DNA of 64,000 nt from Trebonia sp050013875 (GTDB lineage Bacteria; Actinomycetota; Actinomycetes; Streptosporangiales; Streptosporangiaceae): assembly GCA_050013875.1 (NCBI GenBank), contig JBEKEK010000005.1, positions 1-64,000 on the forward strand, read 5' to 3'. The translations under genes were made by a program, and so were the position numbers. This document shows, piece after piece, positions 24,697 through 33,795 of the stretch. The number at the start of each line of letters is the position of its first letter. Positions within the stretch are counted from its first letter, which is position 1. Below the pieces are notes generated by a model, which was not told where the DNA came from, ran no database searches, and was given only the letters and a program-made list of their open reading frames with translations.

Positions 24697-26841
24697 CTAG
24701 CCGCTGACCGCCGCGGTTGCCGATGCCGAGGCATACCACCCGTCGCCAGAGAAAGTCACGGTAAAGGTGGTGTTCGCCCGGACCGTGTAGACGACCGAGA
24801 GCTTGCCCTTGGAGTTGATCGTGGCCCGCTTGATCAGCGTCTTCTTGCCCCCCTTGGGCTGCGCGTAGATGGCCAGCGTGCGGTTGGTGTGCCAGGCACC
24901 GAGGGACGCGGTCACCGTCACCTTGGCACCTGGCTTGGCCGACTTGGCGGAGACCGCCAGCTTGAGCGCCGGCTTGAGCGCGGTGATGTGGACCGGCAGC
25001 GAAGACGTGGCCCACTCGTAGAGGCTGCTGCCCGGGTAGCTGGCGACGTAGTTGTAATTCCCGTAGGACGGCGGTACGTCGGTGGCGGTGAAGCTGCCGT
25101 TGGCCCCGGTCTTGATCGTCAGCGTGGCCGAGTTCACGCTGCTGCCCGCGACCCGCCGGTAGATCTTCACCGTGGTACCGGCGGGCGCGGCCACCCGGTT
25201 GAGGGTAAGCGTGCCATGCAGGGCCACCTTGGTCCCGGCCCTGACGCTGGCGGCCGCGCCCAGGGTGATGGCGGCCGGCTGGTAGCTCTTCAGGATCAGG
25301 ATCGACTCGGGTGCCAGGGTGATGCCGCCCGCGACCGCACCGGCCGTGGTCGTCCCGGTGACCGTCTCGGTGTTCGTCGCGTTCTGCTTGCCCGCGCTGT
25401 AGCTGTCGGTCGTCAGGTTCCCGGTCAGCGACGTGCTTACCGTGACCTTCTCCGAGCTTGAGGTGTCGGTGTTGATGAGGGCCACCGCGACCTGGCCGTC
25501 GGGCAGCACCGACTGGAACGCCAGCACATCGGCTGGGTTCGAGGTCGTCAGGGCCGAGAGTTCCGCGTTCGGCTGCGCCAGGGCCGAGGCGAGCAGGTAA
25601 CCCGTGTACGTCGAATTCGGCTGGCCGGCGTTGGTGAACATTCCCTCGTCGGGCATGGTGCACTTGGTGCCCAAGTTGGCCGCGGTGTCCAGCGGCCACC
25701 AGTCGATGCTCTGCGCACCCGCCGCCAGCCACTCGAGCGCGTCGCCCGCCGCGAACAGCGCACCCGTGGGCGTGCAGGGGACGTTGGTGGCGAGGTAGCT
25801 GACGCCGGTCTCGCCCACGATGACCTGCGCGGTTGGGTCGTAGGTGTTCAGCGTGGTCTGGATCGAGGCGTAGTCGGTGGGGATCTTCTCCACCGACTGG
25901 ATCACCGTCTGAGCGGTCGGATTCTTTTTCTCGCCGGTGTCGCCGGCGAAAGAGAACGGGTAGAAGTGCGCGTCCACGAAGCCGATGTACTGCCCGTCGT
26001 CGCCGAGCACGGTGTCGTTCCACTCGGAGTTGTCCTCGACGCCCGCCCCGCCCACGGCGCCGGTGAACGCCCACGGGACCCCAATCTGGGCGGTTGGGTC
26101 CGCGGCGAGCATGGCCTGCATGTACAGCCCGGCGTTGTAGGCATAGGAGTTCGACATGATGTCCATGCCCGCGGCGACCCCCGCGGGCTGGTTCATCGGG
26201 CAGGTCGAGCTAATGTTCGCCTCATAGCCTTGGTAGTTCTCGGGTGGGAGAGCGAGCTCGTCGTTGTTCTCCCAGCAGCCATAGCCCTCATTGCCGATCT
26301 CCCAGTCGGCCACGCCCTGGCCGGCCCCGGCCGTCTGCGACTGCGTCACCCACGCCTTAGCCAGCGCGGGCGTGCCCGAGCCGTAGTTGACCGTCACGAA
26401 GCTCTGCGCACCGAGCGTCCGCGCGTCCGCGGAGAACTTGTCGAAGGGCAGCGCCGGGTTGTAGGCGCAGGAGGCGGCGAACTCCGACGTGTCGGCGTTC
26501 GGGCAGTTGGCGATGTCGGTGTTGGTCTGCCAGTCATACTGATCGGCGGACACCCCGCCGCCGTAGTGGAGCTGGGTGACGTGCGCCGCCTTGAGCAGTG
26601 TCTGGGTAGCGGTCAAGGTCGCCGGATTGGAAAAGACGGAGTCCCAGGGCGCGACGTCGATGCCGAGAGGATCGGCGGAGAGCGTCACCGCGGGGACATC
26701 GCGGGCCGCGGTGCTGGCCGCGCCGGCACCCGACCACGCCGCCCCTCCCAAGACCGCCAGCGTCGCGCCGACGCCTGCGCACAATGCCCGCTTCCGGCCG
26801 CGTCTGGACAGTCTTTGAATCGCCACAGTCAACCCACCCAT
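24697..26841 (-). CDS. Secreted glycoside hydrolase-like protein (clan GH-A) with Ig-like modules
   Basis: A 714-residue exported protein. An N-terminal signal (RRGRKRALCAGVGATLAVLG) is followed by a TIM-barrel-like domain to about residue 430. Candidate catalytic residues are Glu185 in WEIGNEGYG and Glu344 in VIVGETGVSY, as in clan GH-A retaining enzymes. A beta-sandwich domain (VLAFQSVLPDGQVAVALINT) follows, then two Ig-like modules (from about residue 520, ITLGAAASVRAGTKVALHG and KLAVSAKSAKPGAKVTVT). The exact GH family is not certain. It is divergent from the epimerase that opens the surface-polysaccharide locus, so it may process that polymer. ATG 26841 is used. TTG 26856 or GTG 26826 are possible. 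Confidence 0.78.
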   Translation of the reverse strand: MGGLTVAIQRLSRRGRKRALCAGVGATLAVLGGAAWSGAGAASTAARDVPAVTLSADPLGIDVAPWDSVFSNPATLTATQTLLKAAHVTQLHYGGGVSADQYDWQTNTDIANCPNADTSEFAASCAYNPALPFDKFSADARTLGAQSFVTVNYGSGTPALAKAWVTQSQTAGAGQGVADWEIGNEGYGCWENNDELALPPENYQGYEANISSTCPMNQPAGVAAGMDIMSNSYAYNAGLYMQAMLAADPTAQIGVPWAFTGAVGGAGVEDNSEWNDTVLGDDGQYIGFVDAHFYPFSFAGDTGEKKNPTAQTVIQSVEKIPTDYASIQTTLNTYDPTAQVIVGETGVSYLATNVPCTPTGALFAAGDALEWLAAGAQSIDWWPLDTAANLGTKCTMPDEGMFTNAGQPNSTYTGYLLASALAQPNAELSALTTSNPADVLAFQSVLPDGQVAVALINTDTSSSEKVTVSTSLTGNLTTDSYSAGKQNATNTETVTGTTTAGAVAGGITLAPESILILKSYQPAAITLGAAASVRAGTKVALHGTLTLNRVAAPAGTTVKIYRRVAGSSVNSATLTIKTGANGSFTATDVPPSYGNYNYVASYPGSSLYEWATSSLPVHITALKPALKLAVSAKSAKPGAKVTVTASLGAWHTNRTLAIYAQPKGGKKTLIKRATINSKGKLSVVYTVRANTTFTVTFSGDGWYASASATAAVSG

Positions 26842-26988
26842 ATCCGGTTTGAACAAATCGATACAGCTTAAATCCGTCGTTTCGTGAGCGCTTCAGGAAC
26901 GCCGAATGTTACAGCCGCTGGTTTCTGATACGGGCCGCGGTGCGCTCCGCCATCTGTGACCAGGCTCTCCGCCGTCTCGGCGTTGCGC

Positions 26989-26994
26989 TACACT
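26989..26994 (+). promoter_or_regulatory. Possible -10 element of the epimerase gene
   Basis: TACACT lies 33 bases upstream of the ATG at 27027, in the divergent region after the hydrolase gene. The same hexamer marks the promoter before the GT2 gene at 52692. No convincing -35 was found here. Confidence 0.35.
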
Positions 26995-27026
26995 CACGAC
27001 TCCTGACGATTTGCGGGGGGGGATTC

Positions 27027-27965
27027 ATGCGGGTACTTGTCACCGGCGGCGCCGGCTTCATCGGCTCACATGTGTGTGACGCCTTCGTCGCCAGGGGTAA
27101 CGAAGTTTGCGTTATTGACAACCTTTCCCGCGGTCAGATTGGCCGCGTGCCCGAAGGCACCGAAGTATGCAAGGCGAGCATCCTCGACGCGCCCGCGCTG
27201 ACCGCGCTGGTCGCGGAGTTCCGGCCCGAGTTGATCTGCCATCTCGCTGCGCAGGTGGATGTGCGGGTGTCGGTTGAATTCCCGAGCAAGGACGCCGAGG
27301 CGAACGTCATCGGGATGATCAACGTGCTTGACGCCGCGCGCGTTGTCGGCGCTCGGGTGATCTTCAGTTCCACCGGTGGCGCGATCTACGGTGAGGGTGC
27401 CCGGATCCCCTCACCGGAAGAGACGCTTCCTGAGCCCAGTTCCCCGTACGGGGTGGGGAAGTACTGTGCCGAGCAGTACATCGGCCTGTACAACCGGATG
27501 TTCGGCACGGCGCACGCCATCCTGCGCTTCGCGAACGTGTACGGTCCGCGGCAGGGGGGAGCCGGCGAGGCCGGCGTGGTCTCGATCTTCTGCGGTAACG
27601 GCATTCACGGGAAGCCGATCACCATTTATGGTGACGGTCAGCAAACCCGGGATTATGTCTATGTGGGTGACTGCGTGGCGGCCTTCCTCGCCGCGGCCGA
27701 CTTCGGCCAGGCAGGCATCTGGAACATCGGGTCAGGGACAGAGGTCAGCGTGCTGGATCTCGCCGGGCTTGTGGCGGGACTTACCGGACGCCGCAGCGAG
27801 CTGGTATTCGCGCCCGCGCGGGCCGGGGAACTGCTGCGGAGCGCGCTCGCCTGGGAGCGGGCCGGGCGGGATCTCGGCTGGCGGCCCGCCACGTCGCTGG
27901 CCGACGGGCTGCAGGCGGTGGTCGGCTGGTTTGCGGCCGGGGCGCCTGATCGGACCTCGCGGTAA
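27027..27965 (+). CDS. NAD-dependent epimerase (UDP-glucose 4-epimerase-like)
   Basis: A 312-residue extended short-chain dehydrogenase. The NAD-binding motif is VLVTGGAGFIGSHV. The catalytic pair is the Ser/Thr in FSSTGGAIYGEG and the Tyr/Lys in SPYGVGKYCAEQYI. Substrate-binding FANVYGPRQGGAGEAGVV and TIYGDGQQTRDYVYVGD are typical of UDP-hexose 4-epimerases. The ATG at 27027 follows a G-rich SD sequence (27014-27023). The gene opens the polysaccharide locus and would supply a sugar nucleotide for the GT2 enzymes. It is 25 bases before the flippase gene. Confidence 0.9.
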   Translation: MRVLVTGGAGFIGSHVCDAFVARGNEVCVIDNLSRGQIGRVPEGTEVCKASILDAPALTALVAEFRPELICHLAAQVDVRVSVEFPSKDAEANVIGMINVLDAARVVGARVIFSSTGGAIYGEGARIPSPEETLPEPSSPYGVGKYCAEQYIGLYNRMFGTAHAILRFANVYGPRQGGAGEAGVVSIFCGNGIHGKPITIYGDGQQTRDYVYVGDCVAAFLAAADFGQAGIWNIGSGTEVSVLDLAGLVAGLTGRRSELVFAPARAGELLRSALAWERAGRDLGWRPATSLADGLQAVVGWFAAGAPDRTSR

Positions 27966-27990
27966 GCCATGGCAGATACCTTGGTAAGCC

Positions 27991-29745
27991 ATGACAAATC
28001 AGACTCGGTCGGAGCCGCGGACGAGCCTGCGCGTTACCTGGCGGCGCAACCAGGATCTGCTGCGCAACGCCGGTAGCCTGGCAGCCACGACCGGCCTGAC
28101 CTCAGTATTCGGCTTCGTCTTCTGGATCGTTGCCGCTAGGGAATTCAGCCCGCAGGCTGTCGGCTACGGGTCGGCCGCCATCTCGGCGATGATGTTGCTC
28201 GGCACTGTCGGCATGTTCGGGCTCGGCACGGTTCTGATCGGCGAGTTGCCGCGGCGCAGGGACCGGGGAGGCCTGATCGCGGCGGCGCTCATCGCGACCG
28301 GCCTTGGATCGCTGATCCTCGGGTGCCTGTTCCCTCTGGTCGCCGCGGCGTTCGGCGCTCATTTTCCTGAACTCACGGGGACCGTGACCCGGTTGCTGAT
28401 CTTCGCGGTCGGCGTGGGCCTGACCGGCGTTTCACTTGTCTTCGACGAGGCCACCATCGGCCTGATGCGCGGTGGGGTGCAACTCTCCCGCAACCTGGTG
28501 ATGTCGCTCAGCAAACTGGCCGTGCTGCCCCTGGTGGCCATAGCCCTGCATGACATGTTCGGTGTGGGACTGATCCTGTCGTGGGTGATCGGCACGACGG
28601 TGTCGCTGGCTGTCGCGGCGTCCCTGCTCAAGCGGTCCGGGTCCCGGATCTTCCACCGCCCGGACTGGGGGTTGCTCCGCGGCCTGAGCAAGATGGTGAT
28701 GGCCCATAACTGGCTCAACCTCGCGATCGCGACGCCGCCCAAGCTCATCCCCGCTCTGGTGATCATCGTCGTGTCCCCGTCGGCGAACGCCGCTTTCTAC
28801 ATCGCTTTTATGCTCGCCAGCTTCCTGTTCATGGTGCCCTTGCACCTATCGACCGTGCTTTTCGCGATCGCCTCCGCCTCACCCGAGCTGATTGCCGAGA
28901 AGCTGCGGTTCGTGCTGCGGCTGTCGCTGATAATCGGGTTGCCCGCCATGGCGCTCCTGGCGATCGGTGCGCACTTCACGCTCGGCATCTTCGGTTCCAA
29001 CTACTCGCACCTGGCCACGGTGCCGCTCTGGCTGCTCATCATCGGTTACATCCCTGGCCTCCCGAAATCGCAGTACATCGCCGTTTGCCGCGCGACCGGC
29101 CGGGTCACCAAGGCCGCCATCGTGCTGACCATCGCCATGTGCTGCGAGCTCGGGGCGGTGATTATCGGCGGCAAGCTGGGCGGCCTCAATGGCCTGGTCA
29201 TCGGGTACACGATCGTCGTTTTCATCGAGGGCTTCGTCACCGCCCCGACCGTGCTTCGCGCCGCCTACGCCCGTACAGCGGCGACAACCAGCACCCCGCC
29301 GGTCAACAGGGGCGTCCCCGCCCGCGCGGCCGGGCCGTTCGACCGCCTCACCGGGCCGCTGGCCCGCCTGACTGGGCCGATCCCGTCCCTGGGGCAGGAT
29401 CCTGGCATCGCGGCACTCGCCACCCTCGCCACGGCCGCCATCTCCGAGGGGCATACGCTCGACGTCGCGACCGCGGTGTGGCGCACCGGCGGATTCCCGG
29501 CCGTCTCACTCGACCCGGATCTGCACCGTGCCCCGCTCGCGGAGACCCGGTCCGACCTCGACGGCAGGGACCTCGGGGCGGCGGTTCCGCCGATGAAGAG
29601 CAACCAGCCGGGCTACCGCAGCCGCCAGCAAGCCGGCATCGCCGCCCTGATCGCACTGGCGAACCCCGAGCCGTCAGACACCCGCCCGCGGCACCCGCGC
29701 CGGGGCGCTCCGGACTTAACCGCACTGCCCGCCGGTTGCGCCTGA
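27991..29745 (+). CDS. Polysaccharide flippase-like (Wzx/MATE-type) membrane protein
   Basis: A 584-residue protein with about twelve to fourteen membrane helices (for example TTGLTSVFGFVFWIVAARE, LIFAVGVGLTGVSLVF, ALVIIVVSPSANAAFYIAFM) in residues about 30-430, the plan of the MOP/Wzx superfamily. It should move a lipid-linked sugar repeat across the membrane. The last 150 residues are a Pro/Arg-rich cytoplasmic tail. That tail overlaps, for 398 bases on the opposite strand, the 3' end of a GT2 gene (29348-29745). It follows the epimerase closely. Confidence 0.85.
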   Translation: MTNQTRSEPRTSLRVTWRRNQDLLRNAGSLAATTGLTSVFGFVFWIVAAREFSPQAVGYGSAAISAMMLLGTVGMFGLGTVLIGELPRRRDRGGLIAAALIATGLGSLILGCLFPLVAAAFGAHFPELTGTVTRLLIFAVGVGLTGVSLVFDEATIGLMRGGVQLSRNLVMSLSKLAVLPLVAIALHDMFGVGLILSWVIGTTVSLAVAASLLKRSGSRIFHRPDWGLLRGLSKMVMAHNWLNLAIATPPKLIPALVIIVVSPSANAAFYIAFMLASFLFMVPLHLSTVLFAIASASPELIAEKLRFVLRLSLIIGLPAMALLAIGAHFTLGIFGSNYSHLATVPLWLLIIGYIPGLPKSQYIAVCRATGRVTKAAIVLTIAMCCELGAVIIGGKLGGLNGLVIGYTIVVFIEGFVTAPTVLRAAYARTAATTSTPPVNRGVPARAAGPFDRLTGPLARLTGPIPSLGQDPGIAALATLATAAISEGHTLDVATAVWRTGGFPAVSLDPDLHRAPLAETRSDLDGRDLGAAVPPMKSNQPGYRSRQQAGIAALIALANPEPSDTRPRHPRRGAPDLTALPAGCA

Positions 29746-30994
29746 CGCCTTTTAGGTAGAGCCACGGACCAAGGGCGTAGCCGCTGATCTCCAGCTTCAG
29801 CAGCCCCTTGGGCAGCGCCGGGTGTTCCGGCATCGCTGTGCCGGGGTTTCGCAGGGCCGCGATGCGCGCGATACCAAGGACGATTTTGACGGGCAACTCG
29901 CGCCGGGCGCGGGCATTGGCCAGAGCGACCGCGAACAGTGAGGCCGTGCAGCCCGACCCGTACCCGCGCATCTGCCTGGCCAGGCCGGCCATCGTGGTCC
30001 GGTGGCGGTGATGCACGATCGCCGTCGGCTCGTAGACCAGGCGATGGCCGCCCAGGATGATCCGCATGAAGAGATTGAGGTCCTCACCGCCGGCCGCGGG
30101 CACGCCTCCGCCGAGAGCTTCGTTGAAGCCGCCGATATCCTTCAGCGCCGTCCGCGATACCGAGAAGTTTGCCCCGGCACCGAAGATCCCGGCCGAGTAG
30201 GGGTAGATCGGGGAGTCGTCCCGGTTCTCTTCCAGATCGAAGATTCTCCGTTCGCAAACCCCACCCCATTGCTGCCGAAGGTGAAAATAGAGCTGCACGT
30301 CATTCTCAATCTCGGCTGTCGCGATCATTCCGGTAACGCCCGCCACGTCGGGGGCCGACTGGAACCCGCGCACGACCCCCCGCAACCACCACCGGTCGAC
30401 CGTGACATCGTCGTCCGCGTACGCCACGATGTCCGCGGTGGCCTCCTCGATAGCGCGGTTTCGCGCGAATGAGGTCCCCGGTCTTGGTTCACGTATATAC
30501 CGGACCCGAGGCTCGTCCCCGAAGTTCTCTTGGACCGCCAGCATCGTGGCGTTGGAGCTTGGCGCGTTGTCGATGACGAGAATCTCGTAACACGGGTAAT
30601 CCAACAGCATCAGTGTGCCGAGCGTCTTGACGACGCTTGCTGGGCGATCTCTCGTGCACACGGCCACGGTCACCATGGGAAACTCGGCCGGCTCGCCGCC
30701 CAGTGCTGCCTCGGCCGGGATCCCGGTCAGCGGAATCCGGTCAAGCAGCGGCAGCCCGGCGCGAGCACGCCGGCTATTGATCTCAGGGCCAAGCTCACGC
30801 CAAACGGCCGCCGCCACTGCCGCCGCGTCCAGCCCGCCGGCCGGCAGATACACATAGCCCACCGGTGCCCGCCGCAGCCGGACGAGCAGGTGCACTCCGG
30901 TGTAGGGCGAGCCGTCATCCGCCCTGGCCGGCAACTGGATGCCGGTGAGCCGCTCGGTCAGCTCGAGTTGGCTGACGTGAATGGGAGCCTGCAT
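29348..30994 (-). CDS. GT2 glycosyltransferase with N-terminal conserved domain (copy A)
   Basis: A 548-residue protein. Residues about 1-100 are a conserved N-terminal domain (LELTERLTGIQLPARADDGS, then VWRELGPEINSRRARAGLP). The GT-A domain follows: VAVCTRDRPASVVKTLGTL, then IVAYADDDVTVDRWWL as the metal-binding DXD region and GGEDLNLFMRIILGGH for the acceptor site. It is a close paralogue of the gene at 36906-38180, which ends soon after the matching GPWLYLKG segment. Here the frame runs on for about 130 Arg-rich residues that are antisense to the flippase tail, so the C-terminus is suspect. ATG 30994 aligns with the paralogue, and ATG 31003 is an alternative. It lies directly after the GMC oxidoreductase gene. 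Confidence 0.88.
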   Translation of the reverse strand: MQAPIHVSQLELTERLTGIQLPARADDGSPYTGVHLLVRLRRAPVGYVYLPAGGLDAAAVAAAVWRELGPEINSRRARAGLPLLDRIPLTGIPAEAALGGEPAEFPMVTVAVCTRDRPASVVKTLGTLMLLDYPCYEILVIDNAPSSNATMLAVQENFGDEPRVRYIREPRPGTSFARNRAIEEATADIVAYADDDVTVDRWWLRGVVRGFQSAPDVAGVTGMIATAEIENDVQLYFHLRQQWGGVCERRIFDLEENRDDSPIYPYSAGIFGAGANFSVSRTALKDIGGFNEALGGGVPAAGGEDLNLFMRIILGGHRLVYEPTAIVHHRHRTTMAGLARQMRGYGSGCTASLFAVALANARARRELPVKIVLGIARIAALRNPGTAMPEHPALPKGLLKLEISGYALGPWLYLKGVRRNRRAVRLSPERPGAGAAGGCLTARGSPVRSGRRCRLAGGCGSPAGCSSSAEPPPRGPCRRGRTGSPRAGHGADPGRVRRPGIRRCATPRSRRRAYAPRRWRPWRGWRVPRCQDPAPGTGSAQSGGPAAR

Positions 30995-31003
30995 TCGCCT
31001 CAT

Positions 31004-32767
31004 CTACGCCAAGGCGGTTCGCACCGCGTCCGGCCCCAGGATGTCCGTCTTGGCCTGCGGCACGTTACCGGGCCGGCCCAGTTTGCCGGCCAGGTGGTCA
31101 GCCAGCCGTGCGGCGAAAGCCACGATCATGAAGGTGGAATTCGCCTGCCCGGAGGTGACGAACGTGGAGCTGCTCGCGACGTGGACGTTCGGTACCCCGT
31201 GCACCGCCAAGTCCGGGTCGATCACACCATCGGCGGGAGACGCGGACATCCGCGTAGTCCCGGCCTGATGGAATCCGCCGCCAAGACGCTCGCCGACAGC
31301 AGCATGAAGATCTTCATGCTGGTATTCCAGCTGGCCGATCCCCAGCTTCCGGAAATACCGGTCCCAGTGCTCGTGGGCCTTGACGATGCCCGCCATGTCC
31401 CCCGGGGAGAACCTCAGGTCAATCGCGAGCTTGCGCCGGCCGAGCCGGTCTGTCTCCCGCGTCAACGTCACCCTGCTGTCCGGATTAGGCAACTGCTCGC
31501 CGTGGTACTGGAACGGATACAGGTTGTCCTTGCTGTACATGAAGAAGCCCGGCGTCCGCCGCCCTCTGGTCAGGAAACGGCCGGCGCCGAAGCCGGCCGC
31601 GAACTTCCCAGTTGAATACGGATGACGCAGGACGTTCCGAATATGCGACGAACGCGAGGTGATCTCGGCCAGGCCATAAGGCGTGCCCGGGATATCTGCC
31701 CCGATCATCGATTGACGCTGCACCTCGGGGGCCAGTCGCGAGCCGAGCGGTGAGGCCAGGGCAAGGTAGACGAATGAGAGCTGACCATAGCCATGCCGGG
31801 CGTCGGGCAGCTCCCAGTTCCCGAGCCAGCTAACGACGTTGGGAAGCTCGTGTTCGCGCTGGTAATCCTCGGAGAAGCTGAACCGCCGCTTGACATAGAC
31901 GCCATCGATGTCCTTCTCGTAGTCGAACATCGTCTGCCGCGGCGGTGTGGTGAAGCGAATGTTCGCGACGCAGCCCTCCACATGGGCCATATACCACCGG
32001 CCGAGGTGGCCACCGCGATTGCCCAGCTGCTCACCGGCCGGCCCGGTCGACGAAAGCAGTAGCCGGGTACTCTCCAGGCCGCCACAGGCGACGACGAACT
32101 CCTTGGCCGACACGCGGACGTGACCGCCGCCCTGGGTCCGGCACTCAAGCGCGCGCGCGGTTCCGCCCTCCGGCGGGCACACAATCTCGGTGCAGGTGAC
32201 GCCGGTCAGCACCCGCAGCCGCGCGGACTGCTTCAACCGCTGCCGGTAAACCTGGCCAAAGTTCGTCGGGAGCGACCAGCGTTCCAGGCTTGAGCCGAGA
32301 ATCCCGTCATCGATGAATCCGGGGACTATCTCACGCGGTACATTCGGTACATCATTGATGCTGAATACGGCACGACCGCATACCATCCAGTCGCAGGCGC
32401 GCTGGAAATACGGGGCGATCTGCGAGTAGGTAAGCGGCCAGTCCGGGATATCCAGGTACGGACGCGCGGAGAAGTCCACGGGATCAAACGGCACGCATCG
32501 CCCGCCCCAGATATTCGACGTCCCACCGACCTGGCGCCGCACGGACAACGACAGCGGAGCGTGCCGGTGCCTGTCCCAGTCAGCTCCTTCGGAGAGATCC
32601 TGGGCCCGCGGATCGAAGTCCACGTCGCCACTTTCGAGCAGAACTACCGAGATCCCCCGGTCCGCTGCCTCCAGTGCCACCGTTATGCCGGCGGGACCGG
32701 CGCCGATGACCGCGAGGTCCGCGGCCACCTCGATGTGCTCGCCGAGCGCCTTCAGGTTCTCAATCAT
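31004..32767 (-). CDS. GMC-family FAD oxidoreductase
   Basis: A 587-residue flavoenzyme. FAD binding is shown by ADLAVIGAGPAGITVALEAA (Gly22-Gly27), VVLLESG and SNIWGGRC near the flavin. The C-terminal GTTRMSASPADGVIDPDLAV and VHVASSSTFVTSGQANSTFM are the GMC signature for the active-site region. GMC enzymes oxidise alcohols or sugars. The ATG overlaps the aldo/keto reductase stop (ATGA), so the two are coupled, and the GT2 copy A start lies just after its stop. The context suggests oxidation of a sugar residue, lipid carrier or precursor of the polysaccharide. The substrate is inference. Confidence 0.9.
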   Translation of the reverse strand: MIENLKALGEHIEVAADLAVIGAGPAGITVALEAADRGISVVLLESGDVDFDPRAQDLSEGADWDRHRHAPLSLSVRRQVGGTSNIWGGRCVPFDPVDFSARPYLDIPDWPLTYSQIAPYFQRACDWMVCGRAVFSINDVPNVPREIVPGFIDDGILGSSLERWSLPTNFGQVYRQRLKQSARLRVLTGVTCTEIVCPPEGGTARALECRTQGGGHVRVSAKEFVVACGGLESTRLLLSSTGPAGEQLGNRGGHLGRWYMAHVEGCVANIRFTTPPRQTMFDYEKDIDGVYVKRRFSFSEDYQREHELPNVVSWLGNWELPDARHGYGQLSFVYLALASPLGSRLAPEVQRQSMIGADIPGTPYGLAEITSRSSHIRNVLRHPYSTGKFAAGFGAGRFLTRGRRTPGFFMYSKDNLYPFQYHGEQLPNPDSRVTLTRETDRLGRRKLAIDLRFSPGDMAGIVKAHEHWDRYFRKLGIGQLEYQHEDLHAAVGERLGGGFHQAGTTRMSASPADGVIDPDLAVHGVPNVHVASSSTFVTSGQANSTFMIVAFAARLADHLAGKLGRPGNVPQAKTDILGPDAVRTALA

Positions 32768-33795
32768 TGCCGGCTCGGCACTTCGAGCACCGCGGCGCGA
32801 ACCTCCGACGTCAACTCCGTGAAAGCTTCGCTCTCCGCCGCCGCGGGCATGACCCTGGCCGCCGTTTCGGCCGCGAGCCGGACGCGGCCCGGTTTCGTCG
32901 AGCTGAAAAGAACCGGGCCGGCCGGATTGCGGGCGAGCGCGGCCTGCAGCAGCAACTGGGGGAGCGCATTCTCGCTCTGGACGTCGACGCCCAGGCGTTT
33001 GCTCCAAGCCGAGGCCGCATCCGGGGCCTCGGCGAAGTACTGCCTGAAGGCGCCAACCGCCTGCGCCAGCGCACCGTAGGTGATGCGCGCACTGCCGGTA
33101 TCAGTACTGGCGGCATCAGCACTGCCCTCATCGACCTCGAGGACGTCGTCGCGATGCTGCAGAACAGCGGGCCAGCGCAGCGACGCTCGCACGTCGTGCA
33201 GCTCAGCAGGCATTCCCGTGACCCCCCAGCAGCGGATACGGCCTGCCTTGCACTCTCCGTCGAGATAGTCGGCGAGTTCCAGTGGGTTCGGCAGCCGGGC
33301 AGCGATGGGGTCGTGCAGCAAGAAGACATCGACGTAATCGGTCCGCAGCGCGCGCAGGCTGGCCTCGAGACTGCGCTGTGCGGCCCGCACCGCCAGTTCC
33401 GGTGACCGGTACAGCAGCTGGCCAAGCAGGCCGGAGTCCGAGTTCTTGGCTGTCGTCCGCAAGGTTTCGTTCGCGGCCGGGCGCCTCGCGAGAACGGCCC
33501 GCGCCGGGCGCTGCAGCGGTGCGAGCGTCTTCGTCAGGATCGTCGCCTGAATGCCGAATTTCGTGGTGACGGTGGCCTGCGCACGGCGTCGCCTCAGGAA
33601 GGTCCCCAACTCGGATTCGGCCAGCCCGAAGCCGTACATGGGAGCGACATCGAAGTGCCGGATCCCGGCTTCGAAGGTTGCCTCGAGGACGGCCGTCCGG
33701 TCCTCGCGTCGCGGCAGCCGGAATAGCCCGGCACAACCGAATCCGACCGCTGAGGTGGCGACACCGGTCTGGCCCAGGTCACGTACCGGAAGCAT
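32764..33795 (-). CDS. Aldo/keto reductase
   Basis: A 343-residue NADPH-type aldo/keto reductase. The Asp/Tyr pair is in GIRHFDVAPMYGFGLAE, the Lys is in VTTKFGIQA and the His is in VFLLHDPIAARLP, completing the usual tetrad. It is one of a coupled trio: it overlaps the upstream GT2 gene (33779) by 17 bases and the GMC gene by 4. It would reduce a carbonyl that the GMC partner could form, or act earlier on a sugar precursor. No secretion signal. The C-terminal 60 residues diverge from well-studied members. Confidence 0.88.
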   Translation of the reverse strand: MLPVRDLGQTGVATSAVGFGCAGLFRLPRREDRTAVLEATFEAGIRHFDVAPMYGFGLAESELGTFLRRRRAQATVTTKFGIQATILTKTLAPLQRPARAVLARRPAANETLRTTAKNSDSGLLGQLLYRSPELAVRAAQRSLEASLRALRTDYVDVFLLHDPIAARLPNPLELADYLDGECKAGRIRCWGVTGMPAELHDVRASLRWPAVLQHRDDVLEVDEGSADAASTDTGSARITYGALAQAVGAFRQYFAEAPDAASAWSKRLGVDVQSENALPQLLLQAALARNPAGPVLFSSTKPGRVRLAAETAARVMPAAAESEAFTELTSEVRAAVLEVPSRQ

